From: Anastrepha obliqua
Taxonomy: Eukaryota > Arthropoda > Insecta > Diptera > Tephritidae
DNA: 64,000 nucleotides
NCBI RefSeq assembly: GCF_027943255.1
Contig: NC_072893.1
Span: 23,458,001 to 23,522,000, forward strand
Direction: 5' to 3'
A program made the position numbers and the translations under genes. Under the pieces are notes generated by a model. It saw only the letters and a program-made list of their open reading frames with translations. It was not told where the DNA came from and searched no databases. This document shows positions 11,440 to 23,429 of the stretch, in pieces (the stretch's first letter is position 1; each line of letters begins with the position of its first letter).

Positions 11440-12625
11440 TTTATAAGCAATTTCATAGTTATACTAAAAACAAACAAAAACCAAATTCATTCATTAAAAA
11501 TAAATTAATGAAATTGAAAAGATGAAATAAAAAACAAATAAACGTGCAAAAACACAAAAATAAAAAAACAATCAACAAAATGAATGAAAGAAAAATTAAT
11601 GAGCAAAACAAATTCATTCATTTTTTTTAAACAGAAAAAATTTACTAATATTTTTTTGCTCATGGATTTCTTTTTTCATTCATTAAATTCATTAAAATGA
11701 TTGAAATTAAAAAAATTACGAAAAAAATGAATAAGCAAAAAAAAAACCAATTCATTCATTTTTGAATGACAAAATTAATGAAAAAAAATTAATGAGCAGA
11801 AAACGAAAAAAAAGACTCTTTAATTTTTGTTTTTTAAACAGAAACAAATTAATTCAATGACCAAAACTGACCACAACAAAAACCATTCATTTGGTTTTTT
11901 TGGTCATTGATTTTTTTTTTTCATTCAGTATTCATTAAAATTAATGAAATTGAAAAAATTAGAAAAACATGAAACAATAATTTATGAGCAAAACAAAAAA
12001 ACAAAAATAAACTGACTAATTTTTTTAAACACAAAAAAATCAATGAAATTGAAAAAATTAATGAGTAAAACAAAAAAACAATTCATTCAATGAGCAAAAG
12101 AAAAAGTTAATAATTTTTTTTTTTGAAAACCAACACAAAAACCATTTATTAATTCGTTTTTTTTTTCTCAATGATTTTTTTTCATTCAGTAAATTCATTA
12201 AAATTAATTAAATTGAAAAAAAATAATGAAAAAAAAATTAATGAGTAAAAACAAAGAAAATTCTTTCATTTTTGAACGACAAAATTAATGAAAAAAGCAA
12301 AATAAAAAACAAAAAAATTTATTCAGTTTTTTATTTTGGTTTTTTGTTTTTTTTTTTTTTTGCTCATTAATTTTTTTTTCATAAATTTTTTCAATTTCAT
12401 TAATTTTAATGAATTTACTGGAGGAAAAACAAAAAATCAATGGGCAAAAAAAAACAAAAAAAATAATGAACGTTTTCTGTTTTTTTTTTTTTTGTTTTGC
12501 TCCTTATTGCTCATTGAATGAATTGTTTTCTGCTTAAAAAAAAAGCAAATTAATTCATTTTTGTCATAATTTTCAATTAATTTTTTTTCACAAAATTTTT
12601 TGTTTGTTTTTATAAACAAATTCAT
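11440..12625. repeat. Degenerate AT-rich tandem repeat block
   Basis: About 1.2 kb composed of irregular repeats of AATTCATTAAAATTAATGAA, AATGAGCAAAACAAAAA and their complements, in both orientations. It can fold on itself extensively. No coding potential. Confidence 0.7.
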
Positions 12626-12900
12626 AGCTAAGATTTATCAAGTCACAACGCATCAGATGGGCAGGCCATATCATCCGTACTGACGACGGTAGGCCACAAA
12701 AACTCCTGCTGGACTACAATCCTTTATGCTCATGGCCGACCAAAAACAACTTGACTCATAAACTAACTGTTCCAAAACTTTTTCTCGCAATGTATGCCTG
12801 TATGCTTGCACATACAGTTGAGGTTTTGTCATGGTAATGCGCAAGTGCGAAGCTGCCAAGGTATTTGCGCTTAATTGTCAGCAGCCCTAATGCTGATTTT
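12626..12900 (+). mobile_element. RTE-type non-LTR fragment
   Basis: The plus strand reads RFIKSQRIRWAGHIIRTDDG followed by RP, the hallmark block just after the reverse transcriptase in RTE-like elements. The rest is decayed. Confidence 0.55.
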
Positions 12901-13840
12901 CCTATTTCCTATTGTATAATTATTTTTATATTTGGATCATCAAGCAATAGTTTTGGGTTATCAAAACCAAAAAACATCTTTTTATATAAATACCAAATGT
13001 GAAAAAACTAATTTTCCGGCTTCAAGAAAACATAAATTTTTGATTCACTTTTTTTCAATACTTTTAGTTTTTGTTTAGTTTCTTAAACTGTTTGTAATAA
13101 ATTACAGTATCTAGCCATCGTATTGTGGGTCATACCGAATAGCCTCTCAATTTATTTCTGCTTGCCCTCGAATCAAACTGAAAGAAGTCCACTTTGGGTG
13201 TGTCGGTCAACAAAATCAGGGCGACAGTTTTTTTGGAATGCGCGCAGTGCCAACGTTTACCTTCAAGAGGCTAAAACGACCACAGAGCAACAACTCCTCA
13301 ACCGTTGAATCGACTCGAGGACAATTTTAAGTAAAAACGAAGGCATTTGTGGAAGAAAAAGTTATCTTCCATCAATAAGTGCAACACACCGTCGTAGGAG
13401 CCCGCAGTCATAAAAATGCATTAATCAGATTACGAGCAGTTGCCTCATCCAGGCCAATGTTTCAAATACAGCCCCATGCGAAAACTTGGGGAGACCATTT
13501 CGAAAAGTACTTTTTTTTGCCGAAGAGGCTGTTCCTTATTTTAATTTTAAAGAACTTGAGTACTTTCGTATGCTGAAGCTTTGGTGTTATTAACAGTCAT
13601 ATTAGGGCGCTGGGTGTTTCAAGCAAAGCAACTACGAACTGAATAAGTCACGCGAAGTCAAGGGTGATCAGTTTGAAGGTACTTTTTCCAAACTTTTTCA
13701 AACAAAAATCAAACTTCGATTTCTTATTAACTGTCTCAAAAACAACAGTCAGTAATCGAGTTACTTAAGGTGCAAATTTTCACCACAAAAAATTAAATAA
13801 TAATTTCATTTAATAAAAATCAAAAATAATTTAAAGTACG
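12901..13840. other. Unassigned stretch with possible mariner debris
   Basis: 13090-13580 has transposase-like words (KVIFHQ near 13360, and a G-T--HFEKYFF frame), suggesting a heavily decayed mariner. I cannot define its ends. The rest is AT-rich without recognisable content. Confidence 0.3.
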
Positions 13841-14395
13841 TGTGTGTTTTCTGGGATCAGCGTGGTATGATTTGGTGCGAGCTACATATTAGAACCAGGT
13901 GAAACAGTTGCACGCTAAAAACGACAATTGGCCGATTTGAACAGCGCTATACACCGAAAACGCCCAGAATATGCCGATCGCCGTCACAAAGTATTTTTTT
14001 TTTATGACAATGCACCGCCACATCGAACAAGAGCGACCCGGGAATTGGTGGAGACGTACGATTAATGCACCGCTGGTGCATGCGGCTTACTCACCAGACT
14101 TGGCGAGACTTCCGATTATCATTTGTTTGCATCGATGGGCCACGCACTTTCCGAGCAGCGGCGCTTCAATTCTCACGAAGAAGCCCAAAAAATGGCTCGA
14201 TGATTGGTTTGCGGCCAAAGACGGCCAATTTTTTTGGCGCGGCATCCACAAATTGCCTGAGAGTTGGGAAAAATGTGTCGCTAGCGATGGCTATTATTTT
14301 GAAGATTCAATTTGTAACCTTTTTTTGTTAATAAACGTTTTTGAAATTGAAAAAAAAGTCTCATTTCATAGGTATTTACCGGCATTGGATGAATG
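13841..14395 (+). mobile_element. mariner 3' half (5'-truncated, broken)
   Basis: Starts abruptly inside the transposase (TGTGTGTTTTCTGGGATCAG, encoding CVFWDQRG) and runs to the C-terminus (QFFWRGIHKLPE-WEKCVASDGYYFED). It contains DNAPPHRTRATRELVE and YSPDLA--P remnants of the D34D region, with frameshifts at about 14060 and 14108. It is closely related to the 3' part of the chimeric copy at 19507-20385. Confidence 0.85.
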
Positions 14396-15530
14396 AAAGA
14401 AAATACAAGAAAAAGAAATTACAAGAATAAAATTCTAGAAAACGGGAGTATTCATATACATTTACTTTTGGTAACTAAATATTTCTAAAATTTCGCCAAA
14501 ATGTGCTAAACTGCTGCGGCATTACGTTGTCTACTTAATTTGTGTTAATACTTTTTTCCTGATTTTTTTAACTACAATTTTCTCTTGCTACGTATCCCTA
14601 TTGTCTATTACTTTTTTCGCTTTTTTCGTTTGCAGACCTTGTACGATATGTTAATTAATATTTTTATTCATTTTTTTTATTTTTTTTTTTTTTTTGGTTT
14701 TTGCAATTTTACATTTTCCATTTTTATTTAAATTTCGATTTTCATGTACTGTAATTTTAATGTATCAGATTTGTTTAACTTTTCTTCTGTAGCTTAGTTC
14801 ATTAAATATTTATTTGTTTATTTTTATTTTTCTTCTCTAATTTTAATCGTAACTATTTTGAGTTGCTAGAAAGTTGTACTGCAAATATACTAATAGTTTA
14901 GTTAAATAAAAAAAATGAGGCTGCCACACAGCAAGTAGAAACGTTGTTTTAGTATTTAGTTAGAATTAGAACAAAAATTTCTATTATTGTAGCAAAAAGT
15001 TTTTAAAGTGATTTGTGTTATTACAAATTTGTTTAAATTGATTTTTGAATTACGAGCTTCATTTGAGATAGTTAGAAAAAAATTATATTATTCACCTGAA
15101 GAAATGCATATCTACACAAAAACTTGCTCAAGCGATATTTCTAGACTGTGTGAGTGTGTATGTACATATGTATGAGTGTATATATTATTTAAAGTTTGTA
15201 TTTGTAATTTGCCTTGTGATAAACGATTTTTTTCAATTTTATTATAATTACAATATTTTTGTAAGCAAAATTAATCTACTAAAGTGTGAGTAATTTGTAT
15301 GACTGCGAGGAGACTACAGAACTCAGAGACTGCCTTCGAGCAGGTGGCTAGCTATGCAACTTAAGGGGTACCTGTTTAATTGTTGCTCTCATGGAATTCC
15401 CCTACCAGTGGAAGGGGCAGCAAAAAACTCACTTAAGGAGTAGGAATGTAATTATGATTATGTATGTATGCAAGTTTGGTTGTGAAATTAGACCTACTAA
15501 GTTAGACTAATCCGCAGTTTCACCACCACT
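14396..15530. other. AT-rich gene-free stretch
   Basis: AT-rich DNA with poly-T runs (14670-14695). A short GC-richer segment at 15300-15440 contains TTAAGGGG words and CTACCAGTGGAAGGGGCAG. No gene is seen. Confidence 0.5.
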
Positions 15531-16390
15531 TCACGATTTTGAAACTGAACTTTTTTGCTTTTCACCTTAGTTAAAGGGTTTTTAGGGTAAAAAAAAACGA
15601 TTTTGGTTTATTTGAGAAAATGAATGTACATAATCTCAAGAATGTTGTGTCCAAATTTTAAGTCAATCGGTGCAAAACTCACAAAGTTAGAGCATTATAA
15701 CCGTTGGCCGCTCCGACTCGGCTACCTGCTATAGAAAATTTTAAATCGGTTGACACTTTTTCTCTGAATCTACTCGACCGATCTTCCTGAAATTTTGTAC
15801 ACACTTTCTCTACATAATTACCGAGGTAACCCTGGGAGGTTTTTTTTTGCAATTTTTATTTATTTTACAATAAACAATATTATGCGATTTATCGTCTAAA
15901 AATCGCACTTCTGCTTCAAATATTAAAAAAAATTGAAAAAAATTTTTTTTTTAATAAAAACTCGACAGGGTTACCTCGGACAATTGATTACCTAATGAAA
16001 ACTCTTTGATTTTTTGATTTCAGATGATCCAATGCTGAGAAAAACTGTCCACGGCGAATTGCCTTTTTTTCGAGACGTCTGCGTAGATCTGCTGTCAACG
16101 GCTCAATTTTGTATATTTTCTTGTGAAAATTTTTTAAAATATTTTTGAAATATGAGTTTACAGTATACTAATTGGGTAAATAAATTTACATGAATCATCT
16201 TTCCAAAAAAAATTCAGAAATAAGTGCATATTTTTAGTGGAATTAACCCTAACCCCTCCTTAAGGGGGGTCATTTGCTCTGATCAGCGATTTTGAGCCTG
16301 AACTTTTTTGCTTTTCACCTTAATTAAGGGGGTAGTTGCTCTGATCAGCGATTTTAAGCCTGCAATTTTTACTTTTCACCTTAATTAAGT
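15531..16390. repeat. ~60-66-bp unit repeated around the TTAA element
   Basis: A unit containing GCTCTGATCAGCGATTTT and CTTTTTTGCTTTTCACCTTA occurs at 16264-16330 and 16331-16390. A partial copy (CGATTTTGAAACTGAACTTT plus TTGCTTTTCACCTTA) lies at 15533-15572. The flanking partial copies suggest the element at 15573 landed in a short tandem array. Confidence 0.6.
15573..16263. mobile_element. TTAA-bounded G-ended element (decayed)
   Basis: Bounded by TTAA at both sides, with imperfect inverted ends (AAAGGGTTTTTAGGGTAAAA left; AGGAGGGGTTAGGGTTAATT right, complemented). It contains an internal inverted pair CGAGGTAACCCT (15822) / AGGGTTACCTCG (15967). It appears inserted in the repeat unit described for 15531-16390. 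The style matches the other TTAA-bounded elements at 28642, 35850 and 49687, but the ends are the least well conserved. Confidence 0.45.
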
Positions 16391-16635
16391 CAAGCCAAAG
16401 ACTAGCTTAATTTCAAAATGTTAATGCCAGTGAACTCCCAGCATTCATAGAAATTAAGCGAAGACTGACATTGTCAATAATAATGTAACGCATACAGTGA
16501 CGAGCATAACTGAGTGTGTGATAATTTTTTTTTTTTTAAATATGTATTTACAATGTTTTTCAGTACAGATTTTTTGTTATTATATTTTTTATTTTTTTTT
16601 TTGAAATATTCATTCTGTAGCCAAAATCATATACG
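16391..16635. other. Short gene-free stretch
   Basis: AT-rich, no recognisable content. Confidence 0.5.
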
Positions 16636-17530
16636 GGTGGTTAAATTTCAAGGGCCGATGTTGAATGTGAACCACACCTAAACGTCAAGCTTTTTTCTGC
16701 ATTTGATTTCACATTTTTCAATTTGAATCATGGAAAAATACACAATCAAGCAATGGCCAGAATGGTGGCAGGAAATGGCAACAGTGAATGACCAATTTCC
16801 GAAGAAAATCATCTTTAGTGATGAGGCACATTTTCACCTCAGTGGATTCGTCATTAAGCAGAATTGCCGCATTTGGGCGAATGATAATCCAATAGTGATT
16901 GCCGAAAAACCAATGCACCCACAAAGAGTGACTGCTTGGTGCGGTTTGTGGGCCGGCGGCATCATCAGCGGGCCGTATTTTTTCCAAAATGAGGCCGGTC
17001 AGGCAGTTACTGTGAATAGTGTTTGCTATCGTGAGTTAATAACGAACTTTTTATAGCCCGAATTGGAAGATTTGGATGTGGACGACATGTGGATTCAACA
17101 GGACGGTGACACTTGTGACACAGCTAACGAAACAATGGCTCTTTTGGGCGAAAAATTTGATGGCCGAATAATTTCACGTCGCGGCGATGTCAAGATCATG
17201 TGATTTGACACCGTTGGACTTCTTTCTTTGGGGTTATTTGAAAAAAAAAAAGGTGTACGTCGATAAGCCAGCAACAATTCAAGAGCTAAAGGATGAGATA
17301 ATTCGGCACATTAACAGCATAGAACCTCACTTATGCCTCAGCGTCAGCGAAAATTTGGACCATCGGATGGTGGTGTGCCGCCAAGGCCGCGGCGGCCATT
17401 TGGCCGATATTTTATTATATGCGTAATTAAACCATACCAGTATTCTCATAATAAAGAGAAATGACGATAATTTCCTAAAAAAATTGTATTTTATTCAAAA
17501 TCAACACCGGCCTTTGAAACTTAACCACCT
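16636..17530 (+). mobile_element. rosa-like (D41D) Tc1/mariner-superfamily element, internally deleted
   Basis: Inverted ends GGTGGTTAAATTTCAAGGGC (left) and GGTGGTTAAGTTTCAAAGGC (right, complemented). Coding begins at 16730 (MEKYTIKQ), but much of the N-terminal DNA-binding region is deleted. The middle encodes IIFSDEAHFHLSGF and WCGLWAGGIISGPYFF, then WIQQDGDTCDTAN. After a small deletion near 17190 a shifted frame gives RSCDLTPLDFFLWGYLK. In the family alignment the last two aspartates are 41 residues apart, as in the DD41D (rosa) family. There is an in-frame stop at 17054. The element is inactive. Confidence 0.8.
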
Positions 17531-17949
17531 TTTTAATCACACTTACAAATTTTACAGACATTTTAAAAAAATTCAACAAATTTTCAGCTGAATTTTGAAA
17601 TTCTTAATCTGATTTCTCAGCAAGTTTTCGGGTTTGCATCCATGAAACTTTAGTAAAATAGGTGCATCTTTTAAATGGCTAAAAAATTTAGTGGATTTTT
17701 AATAATTTTTTTTTTTGTCACGATATTTTGCATTCTAACACATTTAAAAATTTATTTGCTGTGGAAGAAAATGCGCAAGCCATAAAGAAATAAAAAGGAG
17801 CAACTCCACTTCATTTCATTTAAAAATTAATTTGTGGAGGAAAAAAATGTGCAAGACAAAAACAAAAATTATAAAGCAATTATTATAGACAAAAAAACTC
17901 GATTCAGAAGCTCAAACATGATAGCTAAAAATTTAGTTGACAGAATAGG
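17531..17949. other. AT-rich gene-free stretch
   Basis: AT-rich DNA without recognisable content. Confidence 0.5.
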
Positions 17950-18135
17950 CTTTTGCAATACCCGCCGTGGAGGTCATCATCATCGTTTAGCGTTAAAACT
18001 CCTGGAGTGAGCCTTAGCCTGCCAGACGGCGTTTCACCCATTCTTCTCATTCTTAAGCAGTCTTCTCAGTCTTCCCAGTTTCTGACTCCAATTTTTAGAA
18101 TGTTTTCTGCTACTTTATCTTCCATGAAAACCGCA
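17950..18135 (-). mobile_element. RTE-type non-LTR 3' end
   Basis: The minus strand reads EDKVAENILKIGVRNWED and similar C-terminal RTE text, followed by a CATCATCATCG tail region (GATGATGATG on the element strand), the simple tail typical of RTE-like elements. A second 3' end of the same family is at 26485-26660. Confidence 0.55.
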
Positions 18136-19506
18136 AGAACCGTCACCAAAAAAAACTAAAAAAAATAATAAAAAAATAAATAAAAACGTTTAAAAACCAA
18201 CGTGATTCAGTAATAACCTAAAACTTAGATTTATATTAAATTAAAAAAAATATATATCAAAATTTCATGGACCCTATTACTGCGTAGCTGAAAATTTTCT
18301 AAAAGATTCAGATGAAAATTTGATAAATTTTTCTAAACTGTGTATACATTTTGAATTTTTGGTTTATATATAAAAATACGCATTTGGTTAAAAAATGGTT
18401 TATATTAAAAAAAAAATTCAAAACCAAGATAAATATAATATAAAAAAATAATAATAATCATACACGCGGTTATACTCCCCACTGTACACCCTTACAGAAT
18501 GTCTCGTCACAAGAGGATTGAGATCGCGCTTCCCCTCCAATATTTTGAAACACATTTGAATGTTACATCATTTAATGGTAACGCTTCATTGGCCTGACTC
18601 ACAACTACTCTCCACAATTCCCCTCAAGCTTATGCAACAACTAAATAGTTGAGTTGCACTGTACTAATACAACGCGCTGGCTCTGCTCTGACCCTAGCGG
18701 GGGTGGTAATAGGGTTAATTTCTACTAGTTTTTACGTTAACAAGAATCCACTCGTGTTAACAAGCGCGATATAATAACTTTTAAAGCCTGCCACTCAATT
18801 AATAAACACAATACTAATTCGATTTTTAGAAACAAGATTTCGTAGAGCGAGCAATTGTGAGCAAATTTAGAGAGTGTGCCGCTAATGTAGTTTGCAGCTT
18901 TTTATAGGGGTAAATGCCGTTCGGTGAAACATAAAAGAGAGTCAATAAACTACTATAATGGAAGCAGGTAGAGGATCTGTTATGTTCTAACACTAATTCT
19001 ATCACAAAGGTAAGGCAAAGAAAGTTTTCCACTGTAAAAAGAAAGTTTGATATAGTGCGAAAAGCTTTTAAATCTCTGGAAAATCCGAAGAAAAAATTTA
19101 AAATGTATGTAGAATGTAAAAACACTTATATATAACTGGAATATTGTAGAGCTCAAATTGACTTGGAAGGCCACAAGGAGAGTAAAGATTTTCTTGAAAA
19201 AAACAAATTGGTTATGAAATTATGAATTGCGTGAAAGTGTCAGATGTCGGTCTTCCAATAATTGAGGGGTATTTTAAAGGAGAGTATCAGAGTAGGAGAA
19301 CTTTTGCTTCGGGATATATGTAAATCTAAGCTGAGGTCTATGCCTTCATAACTTCCATTATCTAACAATACTAAACACTAGTTATATATGTGGTCTAAAT
19401 GAGATCATTGCGGTTTAGCCAAGCTAACCTAACCAAGGCAAATATACACATAATTTACGTCTTGAAATAATTGATAATTAAATTACTAAAATAACTCGCT
19501 TATAAA
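18136..19506. other. Gene-free stretch
   Basis: AT-rich to 18470. More mixed sequence at 18470-18760 is not recognised. 18800-19200 has an open but unrecognised minus-strand frame rich in F/L/S. TAACCTAACC occurs at 19426. Confidence 0.5.
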
Positions 19507-20385
19507 GGGTGGTTAAATTTCAAGGGCCGATGTTGAATGTGAACCACACCTAAACGTCAAGTTATTTCTGCATTTCATTTGACATTTTTCAATTGCAGAC
19601 TAACTCAATTTGAATCTTGGAAAGATACACAATCGAGCAACGCGTTAAAGTTATTCAGGCTTATTATGAAAACGGGCGTTCAAATCAAAATGCATATCGC
19701 GCACTTCGGAAAATCATCTTCAGTAATGAGGCACATTTTCACCTCAGCGGATTCGTCAATAAGCAGAATTTCCGCATTTGGGCGAATGATAATCCAAGAG
19801 TGATGAGCAACGGCCAAGCCAAATCGCTTCGGCCGCAAGGCAATGCTGTGTGTTTTCTGGGATCAGCGTGGTATGATTTGGTACGAGCTTTTAAAACCAA
19901 GTAAAACAGTTGACGGTGCACGCTATCAACTATAATTGGCCGATTTGAACAGCGCTATACACCGAAAACGCCCACAATATGCCGATCGCCATCACAAAGT
20001 AATTTTTCTTGATAACAATGCACCGTCACATCGAAAAAGAGCGACTCGGGAATTGGTGGAGACGTACGATTGGGAACCGCTGGTGCATGCGGCTTACTCA
20101 CCAGACTTGGCGCCTTCCGATTATCATTTATTTGCATCGATGGGCCACGCACTTTCCGAGCAGCGCTTCAATTCTCATGAAGAAGCCAAAAGATGGCTCG
20201 ATGATTGGTTTGCGGCCAAATACGGCCAATTTTTTTGGCGCGGCATCCACAAATTGCCTGAGATGTGAAAAATGTGTCGCTAGCAATGGCTATTATTTTG
20301 AAGATTAAATTTGTAACCATTTTTTGTTAATAAGCGTTTGAAATTGAAAAAAAAAAGTTTCATTTCATAGGTATCTACCAAAAGG
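19507..20385 (+). mobile_element. Chimeric rosa-like / mariner element
   Basis: The left end and first ~300 bp are rosa-like: GGTGGTTAAATTTCAAGGGC end, MERYTIEQRVKVIQAYYENG start, IIFSNEAHFHLSGFVNKQNF. At about 19803 the sequence becomes a true mariner: RHHKVIFLDNNAPSHRKR, YDWEPLVHAAYSPDLAPSDY (34-residue spacing) and WRGIHKLPE to the C-terminus. The right end resembles 14300-14395, not the rosa inverted repeat. Stops and frameshifts are present. It may be an aberrant gap-repair product or a nested insertion followed by deletion. Confidence 0.8.
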
Positions 20386-20819
20386 AGAACCTCATAATTT
20401 TATGCGCGTTTCGAAGGGCAGATAGCGTTTTTATGAATAACTGTTTATGACAGAAATACCGTCGGAAAGTTGCTCATTGCATTGGAGAGCGAACCCTACA
20501 CTCACTGTGGATATGCCACTCTGCGCTCACAAATTGGCATGGCCACATTTAGTAGTATTCCAGTTGCATATAGAGAAAGGGGAAAGAGAGAAATTAGCGA
20601 TAGTTCTAATACTACTGAAAGCGCATCAGTTTGATGTCACTGGAGATCTCTCTGCAAGGTGCGTATTAAAAAAAATCTATGCTTGTATATGAGTAAGTGA
20701 AACTATTTCCCTACAAGACAGTGCTGAGCACTTTCGACAAAAATTCCAACACATTTATAAGTATTTTATTAGTCTTTAATACATGCGCATTATCAGAATA
20801 GCAAATACAACATTTTTTA
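20386..20819. other. Gene-free stretch
   Basis: No recognisable element or gene. Confidence 0.5.
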
Positions 20820-22435
20820 ATGGGGAAATCAAATATTTCATTTGATACTCTTTTCCCCTGTTCGGTGTGAATTCTATCTCTCTTTTACAAATAGCAATTT
20901 CATATAAGTGAAAAATATATCTACTGTACTTTAAACGCCAAGGCAAGCTTATAATGTGGCTGCTCCGATAAAAGTTCTAGTGTGAAATTTGGCTAGTCGC
21001 CATAGCGAATAGATGCTTTGGTAAAACTTGAAAACTCGTGAGTTCCAAACTCCGTGGATGAAACACCGAATTGGTATGTAAAAGTTTTCTAATGAAAACC
21101 AAAAAATATAAATTTCATAATTTCTAAATAAAACATTTTATGATAACGAAAACTCCTCAGTCTGATTACTTTTTAACGATTTTAACGAAAATGAGGAGTT
21201 TTTGTCATCAGTGTTGATTAATTTTAACAATTTTAACGAAAATGAGGAGCTTTTGTCATCAGTATTGATTAATTTTAACGAAAATGAGGAGCTTTTGACA
21301 TCAGTGTTGATTATTTTAACGATTTTAACGAAAATGGAGGAGTTTTTGTCATCAGTGTTCATTAATTTTAACGATTTTAGCGAAAATGGGGGGTTTTGTC
21401 ATCAGAGTTGATTAGTTTTAACGATTTTAACGAAAATGGGGGGTTTTTGTCATAAGTGTTGATTAATTTTAACGAAAATGAGGAGTTTTTGTCATCAGTG
21501 TTGATTAATTTTAACGATTTTAATGAAAATGAGGAGTTTTTGTTATCAGTGTTGATTAATTTTAACGATTTTAACGAATATGTGGAGTTCTTGTCATCAG
21601 TGTTGATTAATTTTACCGATTTTAACGAAAATGAGGAGTTTTTGTCATCACTGTTGATTAATTTTAACGATTTTAACGAAAATGAGGAGTTTTTGTCATC
21701 ACTGTGGATTAATTTTAACGATTTTAACGAAAATGAGGATTTTTTGTCATCAGTGTTGATTATTTTAACAATTTTAACGAAAATGAGGAGCTTTTGTCAT
21801 CAGCGTTGATTAATTTTAACGAAATAGAGGAGTTTTTGTCATCACTGTTGATTAATTTTAACGATTTCAACGATATAATGTGGCTGAAAAAAGTACTAGT
21901 GTGAAATTTGGCTGCCTTTGTTGTATAGTCACCATAGCCGAATGAGTAGATGCTTGGCTAACATTTGAAAAACTTCGTGAGCTCGAATCTCCGTGGAAAA
22001 AACACCGAATTGATATGTAAACGTTTTCTAAACAAAAAATATAAATTAAACAAAATAAACAAAAAAATATTAATTTTATATATTTCTAAATAAAACATTT
22101 TTCGATGACAAAAACTCCTCGGTTTGATCACTTTTTACGAAAATGATGAATTTGTGCTGATTACTTTTTGATAACGAAAATGAGTAGTTTGGCCCATCAG
22201 TGCTGATTACTTTTTGAGAACAAAAATGAGAAGTATGATTATTAGTGCTGAAAAGTTTGTGATGACGACAATGAGGAGTTTAGTAGTCAGCAGTTACTAC
22301 ATTGTAAGAATAAAAATGATAAGTTGCCTTGCCTTTAGTGCATAGTAGATATATTTTTCAGTTATAAGAAATTGCTATTGGTAAAAGAGAGATAGAATAT
22401 CACACCGACAAGGGAAACTATCAGAACTTTCCCAT
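20820..22435. mobile_element. Long-inverted-repeat (foldback-like) element with internal minisatellite
   Basis: Sequence at 20870-20960 (TTCGGTGTGAATTCTATCTC, AAATAGCAATTTCATATAAG, AAAAATATATCTACTGTACT) recurs inverted at 22320-22415 as a long diverged inverted repeat of roughly 115 bp. Inside, two direct ~150-bp blocks (20940-21160 and 21885-22130) start with AATGTGGCTG and carry a tRNA-like motif (AGTCGCCATAG / AGTCACCATAGCCGAATGAG). They flank the minisatellite 21136-21875. There is no transposase. The arrangement recalls foldback elements; the class is not assigned. Confidence 0.65.
21136..21875. repeat. 54-bp minisatellite, ~14 units
   Basis: Units of TTAATTTTAACGATTTTAAC / GAAAATGAGGAGTTTTTGTC / ATCAGTGTTGA (54 bp), with some 36-39-bp variants lacking ACGATTTTA. 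All units keep the frame, so long open frames (INFNDFNENEEFLSSV repeated) arise by composition. I do not regard them as genes. Confidence 0.85.
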
Positions 22436-23429
22436 GGCTAGAACGAAAATGTGTAGTTGGATGAGGATAGTGATGATGATAATATGAGTGCTTATATGAT
22501 AGTCAGCTATCTTGTAGGATTTATAAGCATTGTACAGCATTTGAACCTTAGTTTGCTAAGTAGAAATAATGCTAAATTTATTTTATAGAAACTCTTTTTT
22601 TACTAAATTAGCTGTAAAATTTAAAATTCTTTGTGTATACAGAGCTAAGATGCTATTACAAATTCACTGAGTACGTAACAACTTTATTTTTAAAATATTC
22701 ATCACTGTGTATGTACATGTACAATAAGTCATAACGTATTTGAGTAATTGAGATATTTTTAGCATTTTGTATGTATTTATGTATGTATGTAAATTGCAAC
22801 TACTTTTGCTTTCTAAGTGCATTTAAAACTTGTGTCGTTGCCTTATTTTTAAAAATTTCACAAAACTATTTGAAATCTATATTTAACAACGGAATAAAAA
22901 TGTTATTGTATTTTAAAACTTATTTCGAAAATAAATAAAATTGGTTATGATTGTTTATAAATATGTGCAATTAAATTTATAATATATACAAACATTTACT
23001 TGTGTATATATTTGCATGTTTTAAAATGAATTTAACTATGGCTTTTCGCAAGCTGCTGTTAGGAGACTTTTACCTTCACACTACACTTATTTATGCACGA
23101 GTATTTATGTATGTGTATACATACTTCTCGAAAACAGAAAGAAATGGTTAAAAAAAATTAATTAGTGATAATTCACAGTGGAAGCGCGCTCTCCGAGGTT
23201 ACTCAAACACGTCTATCAAACACTAACAAATCAAAATAAATTGATTTATTCCGTTACCAAACCACCGAATCCAACTGCATACCTACATACATATGCATGC
23301 ATGTACAACGCTTGCTATCCAAGTCACAACGAATACTACACACGAGTACATGTGTTCGTGTACATATTCGTGCACTCGTGAAATATCAACGGCCTAAGTA
23401 ATTATGTATGTATGTAATTCCGATTGCGT
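22436..23429. other. Gene-free stretch, 3' flank of PGAP2
   Basis: AT-rich with GTAT/CATA microsatellite words (22765-22790, 23105-23125, 23400-23415). A complementary AATAAA (TTTATT at 23244-23249) could serve as the PGAP2 poly(A) signal. Confidence 0.5.

Noticed and set aside
18826..19174. Possible small membrane protein on the minus strand
   Set aside because: The F/L/S-rich text fits AT-rich composition; overlapping frames are equally open and no family is recognised.
21138..21809. Open frames of INFNDFNENEEFLSSV repeats and the reverse-strand counterpart
   Set aside because: A 54-bp unit is a multiple of three, so frames stay open through the minisatellite; there is no start context, splice structure or relation to a known protein.
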